Position numbers and translations under genes: made by a program. Shown piece by piece: positions 1-8,953 of a DNA stretch of 64,000 nucleotides (positions are counted from its first letter, which is position 1; each line of letters starts with the position of its first letter). Source of the stretch: Youhaiella tibetensis (GTDB lineage: Bacteria > Pseudomonadota > Alphaproteobacteria > Rhizobiales > Devosiaceae); the NCBI RefSeq assembly GCF_008000755.1, contig NZ_CP041690.1, positions 3,638,501 through 3,702,500 of the forward strand, read 5' to 3'. The notes under the pieces were generated by a model, which was given only the letters and a program-made list of their open reading frames with translations, was not told where the DNA came from and made no database searches.

Positions 1-1
1 G

Positions 2-682
2 CACGGCGCCCGCATCTCGCTGGCAGTCGGCTTCGGCGCCGGCCTCATGATCACCATCATCGGCACCGTGCTCGGCATCATCGCCGGCTACAAGGGCGGG
101 GTGGTCGACGAGATCATCAACTTCTTCACCAACATGGTGCTGGTGGTTCCCAACCTGCCGCTGCTCCTGGTGCTCGCCGCCTTCATCGGCCAGGCCAGCC
201 CGCTGGTCATCGCGGTCATCCTCGCCCTCACCTCCTGGGCCTGGGGCGTTCGCGTCACCCGCTCGGAGACCCTCTCCATCCGCCAGCGCGATTTCGTCAA
301 ATCCGCCGAGATGCTTGGCGAGCCCTCCTGGCGCATCATGGCCTTCGAGATCTTCCCCAACCTCATTTCGATCGTGGGCATCAACTTCATCGGCAGCGTC
401 ATCTTCGCTGTCATCACCGAAGCGACGCTCGAATTCCTCGGGCTGGGCGATCCCAATACCGTCTCCTGGGGCATCATGCTCTATAACGCCCAGAACGCCT
501 CGGCCCTCTCGGTCGGCGCCTGGTGGGACCTGCTGACGCCCTGCTTCGCGCTGGCGTTGCTGGGCCTGAGCCTTGCGCTCATCAACTTCGCCATCGACGA
601 AATCGCCAATCCGCGCCTGCGCACGGGAGGCATGCTCAATCGCTGGACCCGCATGGTCCGCCTCGGGGAGGGCAAGCTGTGA
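2..682 (+). CDS. ABC transporter permease, DppC/OppC type (5' truncated)
   Basis: C-terminal 226 residues of an inner-membrane permease of the peptide/nickel (DppC/OppC) class; the reading frame is open from base 2, so the N-terminus lies outside the window. The EAA loop characteristic of these permeases is visible (SAEMLGEPSWRIMAFEIFPN), where the ATPase docks, surrounded by about five hydrophobic membrane segments. The stop overlaps the GTG start of the next ATPase gene (GTGA), so permease and two ATPases form a translationally coupled operon. The substrate-binding protein and partner permease are presumably upstream. Peptides are the default substrate, but relatives also move oligosaccharides, so the substrate is not determined. 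Confidence 0.9.
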   Translation, partial: HGARISLAVGFGAGLMITIIGTVLGIIAGYKGGVVDEIINFFTNMVLVVPNLPLLLVLAAFIGQASPLVIAVILALTSWAWGVRVTRSETLSIRQRDFVKSAEMLGEPSWRIMAFEIFPNLISIVGINFIGSVIFAVITEATLEFLGLGDPNTVSWGIMLYNAQNASALSVGAWWDLLTPCFALALLGLSLALINFAIDEIANPRLRTGGMLNRWTRMVRLGEGKL

Positions 683-1493
683 GCGATCCGGTCCTTTCCA
701 TCCGCAACCTGAACATCGACTACATCGGCGCCCAGAAGGACTTCCACGCCGTCAAGGATGTCAGCTTCGACATCGCCCCGGGCGAGTTCTTCGGGCTCGC
801 CGGCGAATCCGGGTGCGGCAAGAGCACCATCGCCTTTGCCGTCAGCCGCCTGCATCGCCCGCCTGCCCTTATCCGGGCCGGCAGCCAGATACTGGTCGGC
901 GGCCGCGACGTGCTCACCCTGGACGATGAAGCGCTGCGCAGCTTCCGCTGGCGCGAAGTCGCCATGGTCTTCCAGAGCGCCATGAACTCGCTCAACCCGG
1001 TGCTCACCATCGAGGCGCAGTTCTACGACGTGCTGCGCGCCCACACCCGCATCTCTCGGGCCGAAGCGCGCGAGCGCGCCGCCGAACTGCTGCGGCTCGT
1101 CGACATCTCGCCTGACCGGCTCTCGGCCTATCCGCACCAGTGCTCGGGCGGCATGCGCCAGCGCATTGTCATCGCCATATGCCTGGCGCTCAATCCCAAG
1201 CTCCTCATCATGGATGAGCCGACCACCGCGCTCGACGTCGTCGTCCAGCGCGAAATCCTCCAGCGCATCGATACCCTGCGCAAGCAGCTCGGCTTCTCGG
1301 TGCTCTTCATCACCCATGACCTGGGCCTGATGGTACAGGTGAGCGACCGCATCGGCATCATGCTCGAGGGGGAACTGGTCGAGGTCAACGAGGCCCAGAC
1401 CATCTACCACGCGCCCCGGCACGACTACACCAAGCGCCTCTGGGCCTCGATGCCCAAGCTCCATGGCGAGCAGATCCGCGAGGAGGCCCGTTC

Positions 1494-1497
<4 letters not shown>
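679..1497 (+). CDS. ABC transporter ATP-binding protein, DppD/OppD type
   Basis: Cytoplasmic ATPase of 272 residues energising the upstream permease. Walker A is GESGCGKST near residue 41, the signature is CSGGMRQR, Walker B is LLIMDEPTTALD and the switch histidine is in FITHDL. The GTG start at 679 overlaps the permease stop by 4 bp, and an in-frame upstream ATG inside the permease gene is not needed. It lacks the Cys-rich C-terminal extension often found on DppD, so it is a short member. The stop overlaps the next gene's start (ATGA), indicating tight coupling. Family assignment is firm; substrate is inferred only as peptide-like. Confidence 0.92.
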
Positions 1498-2408
<911 letters not shown>

Positions 2409-2420
2409 TGGCTTGCACAT

Positions 2421-2449
2421 TGGCCGCAAGACCATCATATGCTATACAA
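2421..2449 (+). promoter_or_regulatory. Candidate sigma-70 promoter of the RES-Xre operon
   Basis: A TTGGCC -35 box (2421-2426) and a TATACA -10 box (2444-2449) are separated by exactly 17 bp, ending 28 bp before the antitoxin ATG. CATCAT (2434-2439) and ATGATG (2462-2467) form short inverted arms across the -10 region and could be the antitoxin's autoregulatory operator. Inference from consensus only. Confidence 0.45.
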
Positions 2450-2477
2450 AATGACCCTCAAATGATGGGAGTATGGC

Positions 2478-2906
2478 ATGCAACCCGCCCTTCAGTTCGA
2501 TCCGCCCGCCTCTCCCCCGCAGGGATTTGCCAGCGAGGCGGATCGCAACCGGCTCTCGCTCGTGGCGCTCAAGGCCTTCCGTCGGCTCGTTGCCGCCTGG
2601 GGCCTGACCGGCCAGCAGTCTGCGGCCCTGCTTGGCGTCTCGATCAGCACCTGGGAGCGGCTCAAGGCTGACGAACGCGGCAAGTCGCTCAGCCAGGACC
2701 AGATGACGCGCATTTCCGCGCTCACCGGCATCTACAAGGGCCTGCACCTGCTCTTTGCCGACCAGATGGCCGACCGCTGGCCCTCCCTGGTCAACCGCGC
2801 CCCGCTTTTTGCCGGCTCGAGCCCCGTCGAGTCCATGATCCAGGGCGGCATCCCGCAAATGCTCGATGTGCGCCGCTACGTCGATGCGGTGCGCGGGGGC
2901 CTCTGA
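2478..2906 (+). CDS. Xre/MbcA/ParS-type antitoxin (DUF2384)
   Basis: 142-residue protein with an Xre-type helix-turn-helix in the first half (GLTGQQSAALLGVSISTWER) and a C-terminal toxin-binding DUF2384/MbcA-ParS region containing the LFAD.MADRWP segment. Such antitoxins bind the NAD-degrading RES toxin and repress their own promoter. The toxin codon follows the stop with no gap, the usual antitoxin-first arrangement. ATG at 2478 was chosen because it lies just after the candidate promoter and gives a normal family length. Confidence 0.88.
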   Translation: MQPALQFDPPASPPQGFASEADRNRLSLVALKAFRRLVAAWGLTGQQSAALLGVSISTWERLKADERGKSLSQDQMTRISALTGIYKGLHLLFADQMADRWPSLVNRAPLFAGSSPVESMIQGGIPQMLDVRRYVDAVRGGL

Positions 2907-3605
2907 TTGCCGCCGGACGCCATCCCTGTCGTCACCGAGGCCTTTGCCAGGACCGTGCGCCTCGTCACTACCGCGCGCCTGCGCGAAGCGGTCCTGCGCC
3001 CGCTCGTCGACGCCGACGAGGAGATGCGCATGCTTGCCGAGATCGAGGGCGCGACCAGCGCGCGCCTGATCGCGGAGGATCGCGGCATCTCCGGGCTCGC
3101 CGCAAACGAACTCGTCTATGACGTGCCGCACGCCCACTTCATCAACGCCGCCTTCGCCTATGCCAAGCCGCGCGAACCCAACCGCTTCAACGGCCCGCGG
3201 CGCGGCGCCTGGTACGCCGCGCTCGATGTGGCGACTTGCCTGAGCGAAGTCGGCTACCACCTGACGAACGCCCTGGCCGATGCCGGCGATTTCCACGCTG
3301 TCGTCGAATATGCCGAGATGTTCGCCAGCATGTCGGGGGAATTCGTCGACCTGCGCCAGGTTCCCGGCCATCCCGCGCTCGCCCCCGACAAGAAAGCGGC
3401 CTACCCCATCGGCAACGCCCTGGCCGAGCAGGCCCGCGCAAGCGGCCTCAACGGCATCATCTATCCCTCCGTGCGCCATCCGGGCGGCACCTGTATCGCC
3501 GCCCTGCGCCCGGCCGCCGTGCAGTCGGTGCGCCAGGGCGACGTCTACCGCATGACCTGGGACGGCGCCCCCGAGCCAAGGGTGGAAGGCCCGCCGCCCT
3601 CCTGA
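2907..3605 (+). CDS. RES-domain toxin (NAD+-targeting)
   Basis: 232-residue protein with a RES domain spanning about residues 70-215. The conserved block RFNGPRRGAWYAA followed by CLSEVGYH supplies the Arg, Tyr and Glu found in the RES/MbcT/ParT active site. Characterised members destroy NAD+ or ADP-ribosylate phosphoribosyl pyrophosphate synthetase, causing growth arrest. Its only usable start directly after the antitoxin stop is TTG at 2907, so translation probably depends on coupling to the antitoxin, which would favour antitoxin excess. The biochemical activity here is inferred from the family. Confidence 0.88.
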   Translation: MPPDAIPVVTEAFARTVRLVTTARLREAVLRPLVDADEEMRMLAEIEGATSARLIAEDRGISGLAANELVYDVPHAHFINAAFAYAKPREPNRFNGPRRGAWYAALDVATCLSEVGYHLTNALADAGDFHAVVEYAEMFASMSGEFVDLRQVPGHPALAPDKKAAYPIGNALAEQARASGLNGIIYPSVRHPGGTCIAALRPAAVQSVRQGDVYRMTWDGAPEPRVEGPPPS

Positions 3606-3630
3606 CCCCGTCGGCGCCGGTTGCCGGTTC

Positions 3631-4524
3631 CTAGAACACCAGCGCCCTGTGGACGCCCGTGCCCGCCATCACCCCGTCCGAGGTCGCCCAGGTAACGTTG
3701 TGCGCCGAGCGCGTGATGTCGCCGGCGGCAAACACACCGGGCACGCTGGTCTGCTTCATCTCATTGGTCTTGACCACGCTGCCGAACATCCCGTCCTCGA
3801 TCTCGCAGCCCAGTTGCTGGGCGATGTCGCTATTGAGCCGGTTGCGCGGCCCGATATAGAGCACGTTGAGCGGCAGGGTCCGCCCGTCCGCAAGGCGAAT
3901 GCCTGAGAGGCCCGTGCCTTCCCCTTCCAGCCCCGCGACCGGTGTCCGCTCGATGGCGATGCCGCGCTTTTCGAGCTCGGCCAGCGTTGCCGCATCGGGC
4001 AGGTCCGCGCCGTTGAGATAATAGGTCGTGGGTCCCCATTCCGAGACCAGCATCGCCTGGTGGCTCGACATGTCGGAGGCGTAGAGCACCCCGATCTGCC
4101 GCCCTGAGAACTCGAAACCGTGGCAATAGGGGCAGATGATCACCGACTGCCCCCACCGCTCTGCGAGCCCGGGGAGCTTGGGCAGCTCGTCCGAAACGCC
4201 GTAGGCGAGAACGAGATAGCGGCTCGAAACCGTCTCGCCGCTCTCGAGCGCCACTGCGAAGATATCGCCGTCGCGCCGCGCCGTCGCCGCCTTGCCGGCG
4301 ATCAGGTGCGTGGAGGGATAGGCGTCCACCTGCTCGCGCGCGATGGCCAGCATGTCGAGCGGCGAACTGCCGTCGCGCGAGAAGAAACCATGGGAATGGC
4401 TCGCGAACCGGTTGCGCGGCGCGCCCGCATCGATGATGGCGACGCTGCGCCGGGCCCGGGCGATATAGGTGGCGGCGGAAAGTCCGGCAAAACTGCCCCC
4501 GATGACAATGGCATCATGAACCAT
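3631..4524 (-). CDS. Thioredoxin-reductase-like FAD/NAD(P)H oxidoreductase
   Basis: 297-residue pyridine-nucleotide disulfide oxidoreductase. The FAD-binding [17 protein letters not shown] motif is at residues 9-25, the redox CPYC pair sits near residue 131 ([10 protein letters not shown]), and a second FAD contact is near the C-terminus (VFAAGDITR). Length and CxxC position match the low-molecular-weight thioredoxin reductase family. No thioredoxin gene is adjacent, so the electron acceptor is unknown. The start overlaps the 3' end of the Rrf2 regulator by 11 bp, making a two-gene operon controlled from the operator at 4976-4998. Confidence 0.88.
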   Translation of the reverse strand: MVHDAIVIGGSFAGLSAATYIARARRSVAIIDAGAPRNRFASHSHGFFSRDGSSPLDMLAIAREQVDAYPSTHLIAGKAATARRDGDIFAVALESGETVSSRYLVLAYGVSDELPKLPGLAERWGQSVIICPYCHGFEFSGRQIGVLYASDMSSHQAMLVSEWGPTTYYLNGADLPDAATLAELEKRGIAIERTPVAGLEGEGTGLSGIRLADGRTLPLNVLYIGPRNRLNSDIAQQLGCEIEDGMFGSVVKTNEMKQTSVPGVFAAGDITRSAHNVTWATSDGVMAGTGVHRALVF

Positions 4525-4978
4525 GGTGGTCCTCCAGAGTGTGCGTGCTGCCTCGTTCGAGGTAGCGTTGGTGGAAATCGGCGGCGAGCATGGCCAGCGT
4601 CACCTCGCCAAAGCGCTTGAGCAGCAGGGCCTCGGCCTCCTGGAAGGCCTCGTTGAGGGCGGAATTGACTGCCTGCTCCACGATGCATCCCGGCATCTCG
4701 GTGCGATTGCTCATGGCCAGCAGGTCCGGGCTACCGAGCGCCGCATAGATATCGCGCAGCGTCACCGCGTCGAGGTCGCAGGCCAGCGTCCAGCCGCCTC
4801 CATGCCCCTTCTCGGACTTGACGTAGCCCTCGTCGCGCAGCCCGCCCATGATGCGGCGGATGACGACCGGGTTGGTGCTCATGGCCATGGCCAGCATCTC
4901 CGAGGTCATCGGACGATCGAACTCGGCCATGTGCAGGAGGACGTGCAGGACGCCCGAAAGTCGGCTGTCATGTTTCAT
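4514..4978 (-). CDS. Rrf2-family transcriptional regulator
   Basis: 154-residue winged-helix regulator. The N-terminal HTH (residues about 10-55, with the recognition part [18 protein letters not shown]) and the following wing with the GHGGGW motif are classic Rrf2. The three clustered cysteines that ligate Fe-S in IscR and NsrR are absent: only one Cys lies in the usual region ([10 protein letters not shown]) plus one in the wing (LACDLD). It is thus probably a thiol or non-Fe-S sensor of the YwnA/CymR branch. It is co-transcribed with the flavoprotein, and its start codon lies inside a perfect inverted repeat, implying autorepression. Confidence 0.9.
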   Translation of the reverse strand: MKHDSRLSGVLHVLLHMAEFDRPMTSEMLAMAMSTNPVVIRRIMGGLRDEGYVKSEKGHGGGWTLACDLDAVTLRDIYAALGSPDLLAMSNRTEMPGCIVEQAVNSALNEAFQEAEALLLKRFGEVTLAMLAADFHQRYLERGSTHTLEDHHGS

Positions 4979-4998
4979 GTAACTTCATATGTTACATG
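4976..4998. promoter_or_regulatory. Perfect 8-bp inverted repeat operator of the Rrf2 gene
   Basis: CATGTAAC (4976-4983) and GTTACATG (4991-4998) are exact complements with a 7-bp spacer. The left arm contains the regulator's own start codon on the minus strand, and the spacer plus right arm cover the candidate -10 element. Dyads of this size are typical Rrf2 sites. Binding here would block RNA polymerase directly. Confidence 0.7.
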
Positions 4999-5014
4999 AT
5001 TGGGCGTGCGTCAA
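4986..5014 (-). promoter_or_regulatory. Candidate promoter of the Rrf2-flavoprotein operon
   Basis: On the minus strand a TTGACG -35 box (5014-5009) and a CATATG -10 box (4991-4986) are 17 bp apart. The predicted transcript would start at or within a few bases of the ATG at 4978, so the mRNA would be leaderless or nearly so; no convincing ribosome-binding site precedes that ATG. Confidence 0.5.
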
Positions 5015-5037
5015 CCCCGCTCCGAAGACGGGCCGTC

Positions 5038-5511
5038 TCAGGCGACGAGCGGGGCCGCTATCGCCTGGGCTGCGGTGAGGATGTCGGCGGGCGCCATGTG
5101 GATCTGCAGCCCGCGCTGCCCGCCATTGAGATAGACGCGCTCGTGGCCGAGCGCCGCCTCCTCGAGCGCCACGCGCACCTTGCGCATCTGCCCGAAGGGG
5201 CTGATGCCCCCGACCTTGTAGCCGGTGATGCGCTCGGCATCGGCCGGCTTCATCATCTGCGCCGACTTGCCGCCGAACGCTGCGGCGAGCTTTTTCATCG
5301 AAACCTCCCGGTCCGACGGCACGATCACGCAGACCGGCTTGTCGTCCACCAGCGCCATGAGGGTCTTGAGCACGCGCTCGGGCGTTTCGCCCAGGGCCTC
5401 GGCCGCCTGCAGGCCGATCCGGTCCGCATTGGGATCGTAGTCATAGGTCTTGACCGCGAAGGCGATACCGGCCTGTTCGAGCGCCTTGGTCGCGCGGGTG
5501 GTCTTGGACAT
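5038..5511 (-). CDS. ybaK: Cys-tRNA(Pro)/Cys-tRNA(Cys) deacylase YbaK/EbsC
   Basis: 157-residue member of the YbaK/ProX editing-domain family, which hydrolyses mischarged Cys-tRNA(Pro). Family landmarks are the catalytic Lys region (VSMKKLAAAFGG), GYKVGGISPFG, and the ending GQRGLQIHMAPADI. Full length and colinear with E. coli YbaK. It is monocistronic and divergent from the Tim44-like gene; the 182-bp gap to 5694 must hold both promoters. Confidence 0.93.
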   Translation of the reverse strand: MSKTTRATKALEQAGIAFAVKTYDYDPNADRIGLQAAEALGETPERVLKTLMALVDDKPVCVIVPSDREVSMKKLAAAFGGKSAQMMKPADAERITGYKVGGISPFGQMRKVRVALEEAALGHERVYLNGGQRGLQIHMAPADILTAAQAIAAPLVA

Positions 5512-5693
5512 CTGCTTCCCCGTGGCGAGATTGCTTGCCGACGAGCCATTTCACTAGGCCCATGATCGGCAAAGAGAAAGCGCTGGATACAATGTCGCGC
5601 CCGGGGCAGGAGTTTTTGCGCATCCGCCGCTTACAATGGGCCGCGTCCTACCCTACATCGGGGAAAGTTTTGTCTCCATCGGGGTACTCATCC

Positions 5694-6656
5694 ATGTTCG
5701 CTTCCCGGAGCTTCCGGCTCGCCAGTTTGTTCGCTTCCATCGCCATGGTCGCCTCCATGGCCATGGTCGATCAGGCCGAGGCCCGCCGCGGCGGCAGCTT
5801 CGGGAGCCGCGGCACGCGCACGTTCCAGGCGCCCGCGCCCACCAACACCGCACCGATGACCACCCCGCCCGTGCAGCGCACCATGACACAGAACCCGCAG
5901 ACCGGCGCCACCACGCCCGCGGCCGGCGTCGCCCAGCCGCGCGGCGGCTTCTTCGGCGGCTTTGGCGGCGCCATGCTGCGCGGCCTCATGTTCGGCGGCC
6001 TTCTCGGCCTGCTCTTCGGCGCCGGGTTCGGCGGCTTCGGCGGCATCCTCGCCATGCTCTTCCAGGTGGCCATCATCGGTGGCCTCATCTACCTGGCGAT
6101 GCGCCTCTTCCGCTCGCCGCAACGACGCACGGCCACCGCCGGCGGCCCTGATTTCGCCTACGAGGCGCCGCGCGATCAGACCGCGCGCTACAATGCCGGC
6201 AACGCGGCCGGCGCCGGCTATGGCGCCAGCCGCCGCCCCGCCGACACCAACGAGATCGGCATCGGCCAGGCGGACCTCGAGGCTTTCGAATCCATGCTGA
6301 CCCGTGTCCAGGCCGCGTTCTCCCAGGAGAATTACGCCGCCCTGCGCACCCTCACTACGCCCGAGATGATGTCCTATCTCTCCGAGGAGCTGGGCAATAA
6401 CGCCACCAACGGCGTGCGCAACGAAGTCTCGGACGTGACGCTCCTGCAGGGCGATCTTTCCGAAAGCTGGCGCGAGGGCCGCACCGACTACGCCACCGCC
6501 GCGATGCGCTACTCCTCCATCGACGTCACCCGTGACCGCGTCACCGGTCGCGTGGTCGAGGGCGATCCCGACAAGGCCACCGAAGCCACGGAATTGTGGA
6601 CCTTCACCCGCCCTGTCGGCGGCACCTGGCTGCTCTCGGCGATCCAGGAAGCCTGA
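5694..6656 (+). CDS. Tim44-like domain membrane protein
   Basis: 320 residues starting at the ATG at 5694. Residues 1-28 form a signal or anchor segment ending in VDQAEA. A Pro/Thr-rich linker and a Gly/Phe-rich stretch (GGFFGGFGGA) follow, then a transmembrane helix (AMLFQVAIIGGLIYLAMRLF). The C-terminal 150 residues are a Tim44-like/TimA domain (LEAFESMLTRVQAAFSQENY ... ELWTFTRPVGGTWLLSAIQ). Bacterial members are envelope proteins of uncertain function; the mitochondrial relative tethers the import motor. It is followed by a strong terminator, so it is a single-gene unit. Confidence 0.85.
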   Translation: MFASRSFRLASLFASIAMVASMAMVDQAEARRGGSFGSRGTRTFQAPAPTNTAPMTTPPVQRTMTQNPQTGATTPAAGVAQPRGGFFGGFGGAMLRGLMFGGLLGLLFGAGFGGFGGILAMLFQVAIIGGLIYLAMRLFRSPQRRTATAGGPDFAYEAPRDQTARYNAGNAAGAGYGASRRPADTNEIGIGQADLEAFESMLTRVQAAFSQENYAALRTLTTPEMMSYLSEELGNNATNGVRNEVSDVTLLQGDLSESWREGRTDYATAAMRYSSIDVTRDRVTGRVVEGDPDKATEATELWTFTRPVGGTWLLSAIQEA

Positions 6657-6709
6657 TCGCGGCAACCTCGCTTTGGCGGGGAGAGACACTCTGTCGCAGG
6701 CACGATGCC

Positions 6710-6735
6710 AAGGCGCCCGGTTTCGGGCGCCTTTT
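6710..6735 (+). terminator. Rho-independent terminator of the Tim44-like gene
   Basis: AAGGCGCCCG (6710-6719), loop GTTT and CGGGCGCCTT (6724-6733) make a perfect 10-bp stem running into TTTT. Confidence 0.9.
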
Positions 6736-7042
6736 GCCATCTTCAGCTTTTCGCGCGCCGCACGTCGCTTCCCGGTTTCGCACTCTGCTTGCCGAATAAA
6801 CTGGCCGTTAATGTAAATCCGCTGATTATGCAGTGGAGAGAATGACTTCACATCGACGTGCGGGGGCGGTCGCGAAACTTAATTAGCCGGTAATATTGGT
6901 TGCCGAACTACTAATTGCGTCTTCTGCGAGACCTACCGAACCCAATCGCCACGTGCTTCATGACTCGCCGCGTCGGATAGTTGTAAGCCGGGCAAGACCC
7001 CAGAGGGTCGTGTATCGGCGCTGAGTGTGAGTACCGAGTACA
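6736..7042 (+). promoter_or_regulatory. Gene-free upstream region of motA
   Basis: About 300 bp between the terminator and motA, less GC-rich around 6795-6915 than its surroundings. It should hold the motA promoter. The only motif I can name is a near-match to a CtrA site, TTAA-N7-GTAAT at 6879-6894 (one mismatch to TTAA-N7-TTAAC). No small gene is convincing here. Confidence 0.4.
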
Positions 7043-7906
7043 ATGCGCCTCGCCATTGGTATTATTGTAGTTATTGCATCCGTGATCGGCGGTTATGCTG
7101 CGATGGGTGGGCACCTTGAAGTGCTCGTTCAGCCTTTCGAAGCCCTGATCATCCTTGGCGCCGCCTTCGGCGCCTTCATCATCGGCAATACCGGGCCGGT
7201 GCTCAAGCAGTGCGCAGGCATCTTCGGAACGCTGCTGCGCGGGCCGCGCTACAACAAGGCGGCCTATGTCGAACTGCTCGGCCTCCAGTACAGCATCTTC
7301 AAGCTGGTGCAGTCCAAGGGCATGCTGGCGCTCGAGCCGCATATCGAAAACCCCAAGGACTCCTCGCTCTTCGCCCAGTTCCCCAAGTTCGCGGCCAACC
7401 ACCATGCCGTCGAGTTCATGTGCGACTACCTGCGCATGGTCACCCTGGGCACCAACAACGTCCACGAAATGGAAGCGCTCATGGACGAGGAACTGGAAAC
7501 CCACCACCAGGAAAACCACCGCGTGGTCAACGCCATCCAGGCCCTGGCCGACGGCACGCCGGCCCTCGGCATCGTCGCCGCCGTGCTCGGCGTGATCAAG
7601 ACCATGGGCTCGATCAGCGAGCCGCCCGAAGTGCTCGGCCACATGATCGGCGGCGCTCTGGTGGGCACGTTCCTGGGCGTGTTCGTCGCCTATGCCTTCT
7701 TCGGCCCGATGGCCCAGGCCCTGCGCAACATCTACGAGGCCGAAGCCAAGTACTTCCTTTCCATGAAGGTCGGCCTGCTCGCCCACATCTCGGGCAACCC
7801 GCCGGTCATGGCCATCGAATTCGCCCGCAAGATGCTGATGTCCGAAGATCGTCCGAGCTTCTCGGAGATCGATGAAGCGACCGCCAATCTTCAGGCCGCG
7901 GCCTAA
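7043..7906 (+). CDS. motA: Flagellar motor stator protein MotA
   Basis: 287-residue inner-membrane protein that with MotB forms the proton-conducting stator. Four membrane helices are visible: residues about 2-20 and 33-50, and the TM3/TM4 pair around GIVAAVLGVIKTMG and MIGGALVGTFLGVFVAYAFFGP. The large cytoplasmic loop between TM2 and TM3 carries the charged torque-generating surface. Length matches the alphaproteobacterial family. motB follows after 18 bp in the same operon; no other flagellar gene is in the window. Confidence 0.97.
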   Translation: MRLAIGIIVVIASVIGGYAAMGGHLEVLVQPFEALIILGAAFGAFIIGNTGPVLKQCAGIFGTLLRGPRYNKAAYVELLGLQYSIFKLVQSKGMLALEPHIENPKDSSLFAQFPKFAANHHAVEFMCDYLRMVTLGTNNVHEMEALMDEELETHHQENHRVVNAIQALADGTPALGIVAAVLGVIKTMGSISEPPEVLGHMIGGALVGTFLGVFVAYAFFGPMAQALRNIYEAEAKYFLSMKVGLLAHISGNPPVMAIEFARKMLMSEDRPSFSEIDEATANLQAAA

Positions 7907-7924
7907 TCTCGGGATACCCAAGCT

Positions 7925-8842
7925 ATGGCCGGCTACGACCAACCCATCATCATCAAGAAGGTCAAAAAGGGCGACCACGCCCATCATGGCGGCGCCTGGA
8001 AGATCGCCTATGCCGACTTCGTGACGGCCATGATGGCCTTCTTCCTCCTGCTCTGGCTGATCAGCATGACCACGCCCGAGCAGAAGAAGGGCCTGTCGGA
8101 CTATTTCGCGCCCAGCAAGGTCAGCGAGAGCACGAGCGGCGCCGGCGGCTTCATGGGCGGCCGCGCGCTCGACCCCGAAGGCGCCAAGATGGCCGGCCCC
8201 TCGCCCAACCAGCGCGAAGTCGTCGCCACGCCGCCCCCGAGCACGCGCCAGGGCAACGACATGGCCGCCATTTCCGGCCTCGACGGCCAGAAGGGCAAGA
8301 CCGAGGAAACCCGCACGTCCCAGGTCGACATCAAGGCCAAGGACGAACTCGCCTTCAAGAGCGCGGCCGCCAGCATCCGCCAGGCCTGGCAGGCCATGCC
8401 CGACATCACCAAGATCCAGGACAACCTGCTGCTCGAGGAGACCCCGGAAGGCCTCAACATCCTGATCGTGGACCAGGAAGGCCGCCCGATGTTCCCGGAA
8501 GGCTCGAAATATCCCTTCGAGCTGACCCGCAAGGCCATCGCCGCCATCGCCCCGATTCTCCAGCAGCAATCCAACCAGGTGACCGTTTCCGGCCACACCG
8601 CTGCGGGCGGCAACTATCCCAACGAGCACTACGGCCCCTGGCAACTCACCAGCGACCGCGCCAATGTCGTGCGTGAGATCCTTGCCGAGTTCGGGCTTTC
8701 GGACGACCACATCAGCTCGGTCGCCGGCCGCGCCACCGCCGAGCCGCTCTTCCCGAACGATCCGTACCTGGCGGCCAACGAGCGCATCAAGATCACGCTC
8801 CTGCACGAGCCGCCCCCGGTCCCGGCGGGCATGACACCCTGA
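7925..8842 (+). CDS. motB: Flagellar motor stator protein MotB
   Basis: 305 residues: a short basic cytoplasmic tail, one TM helix around residues 28-50 holding the proton-carrying Asp31 (YADFVTAMMAFFLLLWL), a plug/linker with IRQAWQAMPDI, and a C-terminal OmpA-like peptidoglycan-binding domain (VTVSGHTAAGG ... SDRANVVREIL). It anchors the stator to the cell wall. The start and the motif order are as in family members, and a terminator follows, closing the motAB operon. Confidence 0.97.
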   Translation: MAGYDQPIIIKKVKKGDHAHHGGAWKIAYADFVTAMMAFFLLLWLISMTTPEQKKGLSDYFAPSKVSESTSGAGGFMGGRALDPEGAKMAGPSPNQREVVATPPPSTRQGNDMAAISGLDGQKGKTEETRTSQVDIKAKDELAFKSAAASIRQAWQAMPDITKIQDNLLLEETPEGLNILIVDQEGRPMFPEGSKYPFELTRKAIAAIAPILQQQSNQVTVSGHTAAGGNYPNEHYGPWQLTSDRANVVREILAEFGLSDDHISSVAGRATAEPLFPNDPYLAANERIKITLLHEPPPVPAGMTP

Positions 8843-8851
8843 TCCAATCGG

Positions 8852-8878
8852 ACGCCGTCGCCAGAAGCGACGGCGTTT
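8852..8878 (+). terminator. Terminator of motAB
   Basis: ACGCCGTCGC (8852-8861), loop CAGAA and GCGACGGCGT (8867-8876) form a perfect 10-bp stem followed by a short T run. Confidence 0.85.
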
Positions 8879-8908
8879 CACTTTGCGCTCCCGCTTGACC
8901 GGCCAAAT

Positions 8909-8923
8909 GTTCTTGTTATGTTC
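8909..8923 (+). promoter_or_regulatory. LexA SOS box of dinB
   Basis: GTTC (8909-8912), 7 bases, GTTC (8920-8923): the exact alphaproteobacterial LexA direct-repeat operator. A TTGACC -35 (8895-8900) and a TATGTT -10 (8917-8922, spacer 16) place the box over the promoter, so LexA binding would repress the polymerase gene. The box covers an in-frame ATG at 8918, which argues that translation starts downstream, at 8954. Confidence 0.85.
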
Positions 8924-8953
8924 TCATGCAGGATCATCGGGAGCCACCTCGCG

